From: an uncultured Clostridia bacterium
GTDB taxonomy: Bacteria > Bacillota > Clostridia > Oscillospirales > Acutalibacteraceae
Assembly (NCBI GenBank): GCA_945876745.1
Contig: CAMCPL010000006.1
Span: 62,001 to 126,000 of the forward strand
Reading direction: 5' to 3'
Length of the DNA: 64,000 nt
The notes under the pieces: generated by a model
Seen by the model: only the letters and a program-made list of their open reading frames with translations
The model's database searches: none
Told to the model about the DNA's origin: nothing
Made by a program: the position numbers and the translations under genes
Part shown: positions 8,835-18,800 of the stretch, piece by piece
How the letters are laid out: each line of letters opens with the position of its first letter
Numbering within the stretch: the first letter of the stretch is position 1

Positions 8835-10848
8835 TTCTTCCCTTCAAAGTCTTCAAAATATCTGTGCTTTCCAAATCAACCTTTTGCTTCGGCTGATTAA
8901 GCGTAATTTTCTTTTGAATATTGATTAAGCCGGCTTGATTAAAGGCTTTCAGTGCAAACATCAGCTTACCGTAGGTAATACTGCTTTGAAGTCTGAAATA
9001 CAAATCCGAAGCGGTATAATTATATCCGCCGTTTTGCTTGAGATACTTATAGACAACCGAGCAATCCTCACGCTCGGGATAGAGCGATTTATCCGCCTTA
9101 CCGGTGCTTAAGTACAATTCATAAATACTCTTTTCGCTGAAATACTTTTCTTCATCACTTGAAGAAAGCCTAACATCAACTATATGAACGGACAAATACG
9201 TTTTGCCGTTATAATAATTTTTTCCTATTCTTACGGCTAAATCAAGGACATCACCGCTTGAATAAGGAAAATCCTCAACCGTTTGAGAAAACTTTACGGC
9301 TCTGATTTTTGTATTTTTCTTTTGAAGCTCAAGACGAATATGCTTGCCCTCGCCTATCGGTGTAACACCAAGCAGGGTCATTTTGTATATTCCGAAAACT
9401 ACATTGGGATTACCTGCGCCGTAAGGTTCAAGCACGCAAAGCGAATCGGCAAGCTCAACATTTAGATATGCCGGAGAGAGCTTCATATCAATAATAAGCT
9501 CACTTTGAGGCATAACAGGATAGTTTTCAAGTGCAAATTCGTTTATATCCTGTCTGAATTTATCTATCATATCCTCCTTGAGAGTTATACCTGCGGCAAG
9601 AGGATGGCCGCCGAACTGTACTAAATCATCCGAGCACGCGCTAATTGCCTCAAAAATATTAAATCCCTCAATACTTCGAGCCGAACCCCGCGCAATACCG
9701 TTTTCATCAATACCGATAACAAACGATGGCTTACCGTATTTTTCGGTTATATGAGCCGAAACGATACCGATAACACCGTGATGATAACCCTTTTCGGCAA
9801 CAACAATAACAGGACGTGAGGCAAGCCTTTTATCCTTGGCAAGTTTCTTTTCGACATCTTCAATAATACTCTGTTCAACGCTTTGACGGTGAGCATTTTC
9901 TTCGTTTAGTTCGTTAAAAGCGCCGGTGCTTTCCTGCTCATTTTCACTAAGCAAAAGCTCTACGGCGCGCTTTGCATCACCCATTCTACCCATTGCGTTA
10001 ATCCTCGGACAAATCCTAAACGCTATATCGGTACAGTTAAAGCCCTTTTCTCCGTTGGCAACAACAAACGGCTTAAAAACGGCTCTCGGCGAGGAATTGA
10101 ACTTTTTTATGCCAAGTCGCACAATAGCTCTGTTTTCATCAACAAGCGGCATAACATCAGCAACGGTACCCACGGCAACAAGGTCGATATACTTATCTAC
10201 AATCTCGTCTGCGTTATCCTCGTCCATTGCAACGGCGAGCTTAAATGCAACGCCTACGCCGCAAAAATCGGAAAACTCAAGCGAATTATCCTTTCTGTGA
10301 GGGTTGACGACAGCCTCAGCTCTCGGCAATTTATCGTCGGTCAGCTGGTGATGGTCAGTAACAACGAGCTTCATTCCAAGCTCATAAACACGCCTTGCCT
10401 GTTCAAAGGCGTTAATTCCGTTATCAACGGTAATTATCAGCTTCACACCCCAAGAGGCTATTTTTTCAACAGCCTGAATGTGCATACCGTAGCCCTCGCC
10501 CTCTCTCGACGGAATATAAAAGCAAACGTCCGCGCCCTTTGATTTCAGAAAGTCAACGAGCAAGGTCGTTGCGGTTACACCGTCACAGTCATAGTCGCCG
10601 TAAATACAGATTTTTTCACCGTTTTCAACAGACTCGTAAACAGTTTCAACGGCTGCTTCCATATCTGCAAAATCGAACGGAGATGACATCAAAAAATCGG
10701 TCGATAGGAAATTAAGCGCTTCAATATCGTCTGTTATTCCTCGTGATACCATTAAGAAAGCGACAAATGGGTCAATATTAAATTTTTCGCTGAGTGCACA
10801 GGCGCGTTCTTTTTCGGCACTGCGCACAACCCATTTCTTAAACGCCAT
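8821..10848 (-). CDS. recJ: Single-stranded-DNA-specific exonuclease RecJ
   Basis: The 675-residue protein has the DHH-family motifs of a 5'-3' ssDNA exonuclease: GDYDCDGVTAT (about residue 79), VTDHHQL, VGTVADVMPL, and the DHHA1 block with GYHHGVIGIVSAHITEKYGKP and FGGHPLAAGITL. RecJ acts in RecF recombination, mismatch repair and base excision repair. It is shorter than Bacillus RecJ (about 786 residues), but it keeps the OB-like region and a C-terminal extension of about 100 residues. Its ATG shares one base with the hisE stop (TAATG), so the histidine genes and the recJ-relA run are translationally coupled here. Confidence 0.95.
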   Translation of the reverse strand: MAFKKWVVRSAEKERACALSEKFNIDPFVAFLMVSRGITDDIEALNFLSTDFLMSSPFDFADMEAAVETVYESVENGEKICIYGDYDCDGVTATTLLVDFLKSKGADVCFYIPSREGEGYGMHIQAVEKIASWGVKLIITVDNGINAFEQARRVYELGMKLVVTDHHQLTDDKLPRAEAVVNPHRKDNSLEFSDFCGVGVAFKLAVAMDEDNADEIVDKYIDLVAVGTVADVMPLVDENRAIVRLGIKKFNSSPRAVFKPFVVANGEKGFNCTDIAFRICPRINAMGRMGDAKRAVELLLSENEQESTGAFNELNEENAHRQSVEQSIIEDVEKKLAKDKRLASRPVIVVAEKGYHHGVIGIVSAHITEKYGKPSFVIGIDENGIARGSARSIEGFNIFEAISACSDDLVQFGGHPLAAGITLKEDMIDKFRQDINEFALENYPVMPQSELIIDMKLSPAYLNVELADSLCVLEPYGAGNPNVVFGIYKMTLLGVTPIGEGKHIRLELQKKNTKIRAVKFSQTVEDFPYSSGDVLDLAVRIGKNYYNGKTYLSVHIVDVRLSSSDEEKYFSEKSIYELYLSTGKADKSLYPEREDCSVVYKYLKQNGGYNYTASDLYFRLQSSITYGKLMFALKAFNQAGLINIQKKITLNQPKQKVDLESTDILKTLKGRIESE

Positions 10849-11171
10849 TATGAATTCTTGTCTACCTTATGAAATTTTTTGAGGTTGCCGGCTTTTTCAG
10901 CTCTCTTGTGCATCACAGCCTCAACATCCTCGATAGTTATATTCTCGTTAACCATCATAACGAGTGTATGATAAATAAGGTCGCAAATCTCACCCACGGT
11001 TTCGTCCTTATCGCCGTTTTTTGCGGCAATAACCATTTCAGTGCTTTCCTCTCCGACCTTTTTTAATATCTTATCAAGACCCTGTTCAAAAAGATAGCAG
11101 GTATAGGAGCCCTCCTCCTTTGCTTGCTTTCTGGCAAGGATAGTTTCGTAATCGTTTCTTATATAGTCCAT
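10848..11171 (-). CDS. hisE: Phosphoribosyl-ATP pyrophosphohydrolase
   Basis: HisE catalyses the second step of histidine synthesis, removing pyrophosphate from phosphoribosyl-ATP. The 107-residue protein has the all-alpha MazG-like fold signature: KVGEESTEMVIAAKNG, then GEICDLIYHTLVMMV, which supply the metal-binding carboxylates. It is a free-standing gene, not fused to hisI as in many bacteria. It lies 18 bases after hisI and overlaps recJ by one base. Confidence 0.95.
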   Translation of the reverse strand: MDYIRNDYETILARKQAKEEGSYTCYLFEQGLDKILKKVGEESTEMVIAAKNGDKDETVGEICDLIYHTLVMMVNENITIEDVEAVMHKRAEKAGNLKKFHKVDKNS

Positions 11172-11189
11172 ATTTTATGCCTTTCAAAT

Positions 11190-11522
11190 TCAGTCTGCTT
11201 TGTTAAATTCAATATTATTAAAGAAACAGGAATGATTTCCCGTATGACAGGCGGCACCTGTTTGAACAACCTTTATAAGCAAGGTATCGTCGTCGCAATC
11301 GCCCTTAATATCAACAATCCTTTGAAGATGACCGGAGGTTGCGCCCTTATTCCAAAGCTCCTTGCGCGAGCGTGACCAAAACCAAGTATATCCTGTTTCT
11401 ATCGTTTTTTGCAGAGATTCCCTATTCATATATGCAAGCATCAAAACCTCACCTGTGCTGTCCTCCTGAACAACAGCGGGGATAAGCTCGCCTTTCTTAA
11501 AATACTTGTCCAAATCAATCAT
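11190..11522 (-). CDS. hisI: Phosphoribosyl-AMP cyclohydrolase
   Basis: The 110-residue HisI opens the adenine ring of phosphoribosyl-AMP (third step). It shows the family's signature blocks: [12 protein letters not shown], the WSRSR(K)[11 protein letters not shown] metal-binding region, and the Zn cysteines within [12 protein letters not shown] and [13 protein letters not shown]. The ATG overlaps the hisA stop by four bases. Confidence 0.97.
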   Translation of the reverse strand: MIDLDKYFKKGELIPAVVQEDSTGEVLMLAYMNRESLQKTIETGYTWFWSRSRKELWNKGATSGHLQRIVDIKGDCDDDTLLIKVVQTGAACHTGNHSCFFNNIEFNKAD

Positions 11523-12232
11523 TTACATACCTCCACAGCTTCACGCAAGGAAAGTGTACCCTGATAAATACTCTTGCCGCAAATTGCACCGTACAGATTA
11601 TTATTGCAAAGAGTGATAATATCGTTTATATCCGTCACGCCTCCGGAGGCGGTTATATTACAGGAAACGGCGTTATTCAGTTCAACAAGCTGCTCGGTGT
11701 TCGGTCCTGTCAATGTTCCATCCCTTGAAATATCGGTATAAATTATAGTTTTTACGCCGAAATCCTCCATACGTTTTGCAAGCTCAATGAAATGAGTATC
11801 CGAGCCCTGCGTCCAACCCTCTGTTGCAACAAAGCCGTTTTTTGCGTCAATTCCGACAGCCACTAAATCTCCAAATTCCTTTACCGCCTGCCTAACAAGC
11901 TCCGGATTTTTTAGTGCAACGGAGCCTAAAATAACACGGCTTATGCCCTTATTTGCATAAAAGTCTATATCCTGCATAGTGCGAATACCTCCGCCAAGCT
12001 CAACCTTAAGTGGAGTATTATTTGCAACGGATATAAAGCAATCATAGTTTACCGGCTTTTTTTGAAGCGAGCCGTCGAGGTCTACCATATGCACCCACTG
12101 AGCACCGTCGTTTACGAAGCCTTGAGCAGTTTCAAGTACATCATTTGCAACCTGATGAGCCGTTGCAAAATCGCCCTTAAAAAGGCGCACCGGTTTACCG
12201 TCAATTATATCAATAGCAGGAAAAATAATCAT
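11519..12232 (-). CDS. hisA: ProFAR isomerase
   Basis: The 237-residue TIM-barrel enzyme converts ProFAR to PRFAR. It has the catalytic first-strand aspartate in [18 protein letters not shown], the phosphate-binding repeats [10 protein letters not shown] and [12 protein letters not shown], and the second-half catalytic aspartate in [16 protein letters not shown]. It overlaps hisI by four bases and hisB by one. hisH and hisF, which normally flank hisA and use its product, are not present in the window. Confidence 0.97.
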   Translation of the reverse strand: MIIFPAIDIIDGKPVRLFKGDFATAHQVANDVLETAQGFVNDGAQWVHMVDLDGSLQKKPVNYDCFISVANNTPLKVELGGGIRTMQDIDFYANKGISRVILGSVALKNPELVRQAVKEFGDLVAVGIDAKNGFVATEGWTQGSDTHFIELAKRMEDFGVKTIIYTDISRDGTLTGPNTEQLVELNNAVSCNITASGGVTDINDIITLCNNNLYGAICGKSIYQGTLSLREAVEVCK

Positions 12233-12810
12233 TACAAAACTCCCTTTGTGGACAGCACGGCGCCGTCGGAATTTTTCGTTACGGCAATTTTTAGAGCGTG
12301 AGCGACTGCCTTAAATATTGCTTCGATTTGGTGATGAGCATTTGTACCGTACGGCACGTTGATATGAAGCGTAATGCCGCTGTTCATTGCAAAAGCACGC
12401 CAAAATTCTTCGGTTACGCAGGTTTCGTAGTCGCCGCAAAGCTCCTGCTCAAATTTTGCATTAAAGACTAAAAACGGACGGTTTGAAATATCAAGGCTTA
12501 CCTGCGCAAGACTTTCGTCCATCGGAATACTGAAGCTTCCGTATCTTTCAATACCACTCATATCGCCGAGCGCTTCTTTGAAAGCCTTGCCGAGGACAAT
12601 ACCTGTATCCTCGGCGGTATGATGAGTATCAACCTCTAAATCACTCTTAACCTCAACCCTTAAGCCGAAGCCGCCGTGAACGCCGAAGGCAGTCAGCATA
12701 TGATCGAAAAAACCGATACCTGTCGAAATTTCAACCTCGCCGCCGTCAAGATTAAGTTCAATATTAATTTTAGTTTCCTTTGTATTTCTTTGAATATTAG
12801 ATGTACGCAT
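12232..12810 (-). CDS. hisB: Imidazoleglycerol-phosphate dehydratase
   Basis: This is a monofunctional 192-residue dehydratase. Both manganese-binding histidine motifs are present: DTHHTAEDTGI (about residue 62) and NAHHQIEAIFKA (about 158), with GFFDHMLTAFG in between. It makes imidazole acetol-phosphate. The histidinol-phosphatase half found in enterobacterial HisB is absent, as in other Firmicutes. It lies 12 bases after hisD and overlaps hisA by one base. Confidence 0.97.
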   Translation of the reverse strand: MRTSNIQRNTKETKINIELNLDGGEVEISTGIGFFDHMLTAFGVHGGFGLRVEVKSDLEVDTHHTAEDTGIVLGKAFKEALGDMSGIERYGSFSIPMDESLAQVSLDISNRPFLVFNAKFEQELCGDYETCVTEEFWRAFAMNSGITLHINVPYGTNAHHQIEAIFKAVAHALKIAVTKNSDGAVLSTKGVL

Positions 12811-12822
12811 ACTTATTATTCC

Positions 12823-14106
12823 TTAATTAAATCTGACTTTGATTGAATTAGCGTGAGCACTCAAGCCCTCTGTTTCGGCGAGCTTGATAATATCATCAGC
12901 CGCATTGCGAAGCTCGGCAGGAGTGTAGTAAATGAACGATGATTTTTTAACAAAGCTGTCAACGCCGAGAGGTGAGAAAAATCTCGCAGTTCCCGAGGTC
13001 GGAAGAACGTGGTTCGGTCCTGCATAATAATCTCCGAGCGGCTCTGGTGAGAAATTGCCTAAAAATACCGAGCCTGCATTATCAACTCTGCCTATATATT
13101 TAAGCGGCTCCGAAACGCAAAGCTCCAAATGCTCGGGAGCAAGCTCGTTTGCAAAATCAATAGCCTGCTCAAGATTTTCGCAAACAATTATTTCGCCGTA
13201 GTTTTCAAGACTTTCTTCGATTATAGCCTGTCTTTCAAGATACTTTATCTGCTTTTCAATCTCGTGAGCGGTTGCACGAGCCAAATCGGACGAAGTCGTA
13301 AGCAATATAGCAGAAGCGAGCTTGTCGTGTTCGGCCTGTGACATAAGGTCGGCGGCAAGAAAAGCAGGATCAGCCGTCTTGTCGGCTACAATAAGGATTT
13401 CACTCGGTCCTGCAACCATATCAATATCGACGATACCGTAAAGCAGCTTCTTTGCGGTAGCAACAAAAATATTACCGGGACCTACAATCTTGTCTACCTT
13501 TGGTATTTTGTCAGTACCGTATGCCAAAGCCGCAACAGCCTGTGCTCCGCCTACCATAAACACCTTATCAACGCCTGCAACTGCGGCAGCCGCCATAATA
13601 TTCGGATTTGGATTTCCGTCCTTTCCCGGAGGCGTTACCATAATTATTTCCTTAACACCTGCGATTTTTGCAGGAACGGCATTCATAAGAACAGAGCTTG
13701 GATAAGCGGCAGTACCGCCGGGAACATAAATACCGACTCTATGTAATCCCCTCACGCGCTGTCCCATAATAACGCCGTTTTCTTTAGTAGTCATCCACGA
13801 CTGCTGTGCCTGACGAAGATGAAAGTCATAAATATTGTCCTTTGCTTTTATGATTGCCGACTTAAAATCGTCGTCAACCATATCAAGATAAGACTGAAGC
13901 TCGTCCTTTTCTATAACAGTTTTCTTCGGTACGCCGCCGTCGAAACGAACAGTGTATTCAAGCACGGCATTGTCGCCGTTTTCCTTAACGTTATTAATAA
14001 TAGTTGTTACGATATCTACTATCTTTTGGTCGGTTTCGCCGCAACGCTTTTTGAGATTTTCTACAGCCTCGTATTCAACCTTACCGTTTGCTTTTGTTAT
14101 TCTCAT
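12823..14106 (-). CDS. hisD: Histidinol dehydrogenase
   Basis: The 427-residue zinc enzyme oxidises L-histidinol to histidine in two NAD-dependent steps. Visible blocks are YVPGGTAAYPSSVLMN, the NAD/zinc region VDKIVGPGNIFVATAKK, DMVAGPSEILIVAD, LMSQAEHDK, NELAPEHLEL with the catalytic Glu-His pair, and LPTSGTARFFSPLGV near the C terminus. It lies 8 bases after the hisZG fusion. Confidence 0.97.
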   Translation of the reverse strand: MRITKANGKVEYEAVENLKKRCGETDQKIVDIVTTIINNVKENGDNAVLEYTVRFDGGVPKKTVIEKDELQSYLDMVDDDFKSAIIKAKDNIYDFHLRQAQQSWMTTKENGVIMGQRVRGLHRVGIYVPGGTAAYPSSVLMNAVPAKIAGVKEIIMVTPPGKDGNPNPNIMAAAAVAGVDKVFMVGGAQAVAALAYGTDKIPKVDKIVGPGNIFVATAKKLLYGIVDIDMVAGPSEILIVADKTADPAFLAADLMSQAEHDKLASAILLTTSSDLARATAHEIEKQIKYLERQAIIEESLENYGEIIVCENLEQAIDFANELAPEHLELCVSEPLKYIGRVDNAGSVFLGNFSPEPLGDYYAGPNHVLPTSGTARFFSPLGVDSFVKKSSFIYYTPAELRNAADDIIKLAETEGLSAHANSIKVRFN

Positions 14107-14114
14107 ATATCCTC

Positions 14115-15734
14115 CTACTTATCGAGCTGACACGCAAGCTCTAAATCAGACAAAAACGCTTCAATTTCCGCTTTGCGAAGCTTCATTGACGCCATATTTA
14201 CAATTACTCTTGCTGAAATCGGGAATATTTCCTCGACTACCTCAAGTCCGTTTTCCTTTAGGGTTGAGCCTGTTTCAACGATATCGACAATACCGTCAGC
14301 CAAGCCCAAAAGCGGAGCAAGCTCAACGCTTCCCTCAATTTTTATTACGTCAACATCCATTCCCTTGGAAGCAAAAAATTCCTTTGCAACCTTCGGATAT
14401 TTGGAGGCAACGGTTTTACGCTTATAGCCGGTAAAGAAATCCGTACCCTTCGGACAGGCAAGTGCAAAACGGCATTTGCCGATATTAAGGTCGATTACCT
14501 CATAAAATGAATTTCCGTTTTCAACGATAGTGTCCTTTCCGACAATACCGATATCGCATACACCGTGTTCAACATAGGTTATTACATCGGGTGCCTTTGA
14601 CAAAACGGTTTCGTACTTATCAACAGGTAAAATCAGTCTTCTGCCCTTATTTTCAAGCTCCGTGGTATCAAGTCCCATAGTCTTGAAAAGTCCTATCGTC
14701 TTTTTTTCAAGTCTGCCCTTTGTAAGCGCAATTCTTATCGGACGTTCAACATTGATAACCTCTCGTATTGCCTCGCACAAGGCGGATACCTCAACTGCAA
14801 AGCCGATAGCCGGGGCGCTCATACCGAATTCTTCAAGCAGATTATCATATCTACCGCCCGACAAAACGGTTATTCCGCTACCCTCGGCATAGCCGTGGAA
14901 GATAACGCCCGTATAATAATTTGAACGGTTTACAAGACCTAAATCAATGATGATATGGTCTTTTAATCCTGCGTTGCACAGACGATTGTAAACGTCCTTA
15001 AGATATTCAAGCGCGCTGTCGGAGTCGGGATTTGAATAGAGCTTTATCGCTTCGTCGATAACTCCGGCATCACCGAAAAGACGGGGCAAACGGCGGATAA
15101 TCTTCGTTTCATCAGTATCGCCGATTTTGTCAAGCAAGTCGCCGAGCGCGGCATAATTCTTCGCTTCAATAAGATTGATTATATCCGCTTTCTCGGTTGA
15201 AGCAATGTTCATCTTATTAAGAATCGAATTGAAAAATGCGGCATTTCCTATTTCAATCTTAAAGGAATTAAGGTCGCATCTTTTCAGACATTCGACAGCC
15301 ATTTTGATTACCTCAATATCGGCGTCAATACTGCCGTCGCCGATAAGCTCAACGCCGCTTTGGGCAATCTCGCTCGGTCTGCCTGCCAAATCCTTTGCAC
15401 GAACAAAAACGGATTGATTATAATACAGTCTTACAGGAAGCTGGGTATCATTAAGTCTTGTTGCGACAAGCCTGGCAATAGGCATTGTATTATCGGGACG
15501 AAGCACAGTTGTTCTGCCCTTGGAATCGCTCATTTTGAACATTTCCTCAGGCTCAATACCTGTATTGTCGCTGTTGAACACATCGAAATATTCAATAGTC
15601 GGAGTCATTACCTTGCGATAGTTATTTTCCTTAAACAGCTCGGTAACCGTGCGTTCAACCTTTCGTCTGTCGTCACATTCCTCAAAGAGAAAATCTCTGC
15701 TTCCCTGCGGCGTAATTCTTGAATATCTTTTCAT
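14115..15734 (-). CDS. hisZG: HisZ-HisG fusion: ATP phosphoribosyltransferase with regulatory domain
   Basis: This is one continuous 539-codon frame holding two proteins that are usually separate. Residues 1 to about 325 are HisZ, the histidyl-tRNA-synthetase-like regulatory subunit: TPQGSRDFLFEE, LRPDNTMPIARLVATR, GRPSEIAQSGVELIG and LSGGRYDNLLEEFG. From about residue 332 comes a short-form catalytic HisG: IRIALTKGRLEKK, DIGIVGKDTIVE and the PRPP loop in IVDIVETGSTLKENGL. HisG condenses ATP and PRPP in the first step of histidine synthesis; HisZ is needed for activity and histidine feedback. The fusion heads the his run and has its own promoter. A sequencing frameshift would split the frame rather than join it. 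Confidence 0.93.
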   Translation of the reverse strand: MKRYSRITPQGSRDFLFEECDDRRKVERTVTELFKENNYRKVMTPTIEYFDVFNSDNTGIEPEEMFKMSDSKGRTTVLRPDNTMPIARLVATRLNDTQLPVRLYYNQSVFVRAKDLAGRPSEIAQSGVELIGDGSIDADIEVIKMAVECLKRCDLNSFKIEIGNAAFFNSILNKMNIASTEKADIINLIEAKNYAALGDLLDKIGDTDETKIIRRLPRLFGDAGVIDEAIKLYSNPDSDSALEYLKDVYNRLCNAGLKDHIIIDLGLVNRSNYYTGVIFHGYAEGSGITVLSGGRYDNLLEEFGMSAPAIGFAVEVSALCEAIREVINVERPIRIALTKGRLEKKTIGLFKTMGLDTTELENKGRRLILPVDKYETVLSKAPDVITYVEHGVCDIGIVGKDTIVENGNSFYEVIDLNIGKCRFALACPKGTDFFTGYKRKTVASKYPKVAKEFFASKGMDVDVIKIEGSVELAPLLGLADGIVDIVETGSTLKENGLEVVEEIFPISARVIVNMASMKLRKAEIEAFLSDLELACQLDK

Positions 15735-15776
15735 AATATAAATTATTTCCTCGGAAATAGTCCTTTCTATAATACT

Positions 15777-15818
15777 TTAGTGCGCTAATATGCTAACACA
15801 ATAAAGTAATCTTGTCAA
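15777..15818 (-). promoter_or_regulatory. Promoter and possible operator of the his run
   Basis: On the minus strand a perfect TTGACA (15813-15818) is followed after 17 bases by an extended -10, TGT-TAGCAT (15790-15795). Directly downstream, a TTAG-N4-CTAA palindrome (15777-15788) sits across the expected start of transcription, and a related TTAGCATATTAG copy covers the -10. Overlapping dyads at this place suggest repressor control; a TrpR/YerC-type HisR is one candidate, by inference only. There is no T-box: the leader is only about 45 bases long. Confidence 0.65.
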
Positions 15819-15831
15819 TACTTAAATTAAG

Positions 15832-18800
15832 TTAAAACAGAGTAATTTGGGTACTTTCCGGCAAATCACCGAGCGCACCTGCCGAACGTAAAGCGTCAAC
15901 AACCGATTTTCCAACGCCCGGCTCGTTTGCCAAATCGTCGCTTGCTATAAAGCCGTCGGGGTTTCGCTTTACTGCATCGGCAATAGCAACGGCGGCGGTT
16001 TCGCCTATACCGTCGATTGCAGAAAACGGAAGTCGAATTTTTCCGTCCTCGATTTTATACACACGCCAATCCGATTTATACAAATCAACAGGCAAAAATT
16101 CATATCCTCGTGCAAGCATTTCAATAACAATTTGGAGTACAACATACTGCGATTCATCTTTTGCGCTTGCATCGTTACCCTTTAGCTTAATTTCCTGCAT
16201 TCTGCGTTTTACGGCGTCCTTGCCCTGAACTGCGGCAACTGCATCAATTGCGCCGCCTCGAACAGTAAAGTATGCGCTGTAAAACTCAACAGGGTAATAA
16301 ATCTTATACCACGCAATACGCAATGCCGCAATAACATAAGCCGCTGCGTGAGCTTTCGGGAACATATATTTAATTTTATAACACGAGTCGATATACCATT
16401 GCTCAACGCCGATTGTTTTCATACCCTCTTCATAGGGTGGAAGCTCCTTAGGTGCTTTACCTTTACGGGTATATTCCATAATCTTGAAGCAATCCTTTTT
16501 TGAAAGCGGTGATTTTTTACCTGTTTTACGTTCGTATGCTTCGAGTTTATGGATAAGATACGTCATAATATCATCACGGCAACCGATAACCTCACTGATT
16601 GTACAGGTTCCGTTTTGAATAAGCTCCTGTGCATTGCCGAGCCACACATCGGTACCGTGGGAAAGTCCCGAAATTTGAAGCAAATCGGCAAAGGTTTTCG
16701 GTTGTGCCTCCATAAGCATACCGACAACAAACGGCGTTCCCATTTCGGGAATTGCCAGCGTTCCCGTCGGGTTATCTATATCCTCGCTCGAAACGCCGAG
16801 GGGCGCACACGAGGTTATAAGCTCGTACAATTTAGGGTCTGACAGGTCAACCTCCATAACAGGCACGCCTGTTGCGTCCTCAAGATACTTATACAATGTA
16901 GGATTATCGTGTCCGAGCTCGTCAAGCTTTAGAAGAGTATCGTGAAGCGAGTTCTTAAAGTCGAAGTGAGTAGTATATGTACCCTTCTTTTCGTCATTCG
17001 ACGGGAACTGAATAGGTGTAAAATCCTCAACGCTATACTTATCGGGGACAACAACCATACCGCCGGGGTGCTGACCTGTTGTACGCTTAATTCCCGTACA
17101 GCCGATTGTCAGTCGGTCGATTTCAGCCCTCGGAGTGATATTTGCAAGTCCACGTTCGTCAAGATATTTTTTTACATAGCCGTAGGCGGTTTTGTCGGCA
17201 ACGGTAGCCATAGTACCTGCCTTAAACACATATTCCTTACCGAAAAGCTCCTCGGTAAATTTGTGAGAACGGGACTGATATTCGCCCGAGAAATTAAGGT
17301 CGATATCGGGTTCCTTGTCACCGTCAAAGCCGAGGAAGGTTTCAAACGGAATTTCGTGACCGTCACGCTTCATAGGAGTACCGCAAACAGGGCAATCCTT
17401 TTTAGGCAAATCGAAGCCTGAGCCGTATTCACCGTTTAGGAAAAACTCGCTGTGCTTACAATTCTTACAATAATAATGAGGCGCAAGCGGATTAACCTCG
17501 GATATACCGCCGAAGTGAGCCGCAAGCGACGAGCCTACGGAGCCTCGCGAGCCGACTAAATATCCGTTTCTCTCACTTTCCTCAACAAGTCGCTTTGCAA
17601 TGACATAAAGCACACCGTAGCCGTGAGAAATAATAGAGTTAAGCTCTCTTTCAAGACGGCTTGCAACATATTCGGGAACAGGGTCGCCGTAAAGCTCCTT
17701 TGCGGTATTCCAGCATTTTTCGGTAAGCTCTTCGTCTGCACCGTCAATATGCGGCTGATAGGTTCCGGGAGGAATAGGAGGCAGCTTGTCCTGACACATA
17801 TCGGCTATCATATTCGGATTGTCAATTACAAATTCCTTTGCTCTATCTCCTGCCCAAGCAAAATCCTCAAGCATTTCTTCGGTCGTCTTGAAGTAAAGCG
17901 GAGCCTGATTATCGGCGTCGTCAAAGCCCTTTGAAGCCATAATGATTGCACGGAATTTTGCATCGCTCTCGTCAAGAAAATGAACGTCGCCCGTTGCAAC
18001 AACAGGTTTACCGAGTTTATCGGCAATTTCAACGAGGCGCTTATTGATTGCGATTAAATCTTCCTCGCTGTTTATATTTTCGTGAAGCTCCTTTGTGGAG
18101 CGAATCATAAACGCATTATTTCCGTTTGGCTGAATTTCTATATAGTCGTAAAATTCGGCAAGACGCTCGATTTCCTCCTGACTTTCACCCCTCAATATTG
18201 CCTGAATAAGCTCTCCCTGCTCACACGCAGAGCCTATTAGAATATCCTCACGCTTTTGGGCAAGCAGGGATTTCGGTATAAGCGGTCTGCCCTTAAAGGT
18301 TTTTACATTGCTGTGGCTGATAAGCTCGTAAAGATTCTTTCTGCCTCTATGAATTATGCCGTCCTCCGGCTCGTCCATAACGGGTCGCCAGTTTTCATCA
18401 AGACGAAGGGGCATTGAATTATCCGCCTTAACAAGCAAAATGATATGATGACGGCGAAATTCCTTCATCTTCATATTCATAAAGTCGGGGAAAACGCTGT
18501 CGTCAACAACATATCCCTCCATACCTAAAATGAGCTTTATGCCGTTTGCCTTTGCACAGGCGTACGCTTCGGGAAGTGCCTGAACAACGCCGTGGTCGGT
18601 AACGGCAATGGCTTTATGTCCCCATTTTGCCGCGCGTGCAATAAGTTTTTTCGGCGGAGTGATTCCGTCCATATCCGAAAACGAGGTATGAAGATGCAGC
18701 TCAACTCTCTTTTCACTTGCATTATCCATCTTCTCGATTTTCTTTACGGCTTCGATATTATTAGGTCTTATAAGATACTCGCCGGAAAACTGGTCATACT

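Noticed and set aside
14115-15734. Two separate genes hisZ and hisG joined by a sequencing error
   Set aside because: The frame passes from HisZ to HisG without a stop, internal ribosome site or change of frame, and both halves are full length.
15735-15831. T-box riboswitch before hisZG
   Set aside because: From the promoter to the ATG there are only about 55 bases, without a T-box sequence or antiterminator.
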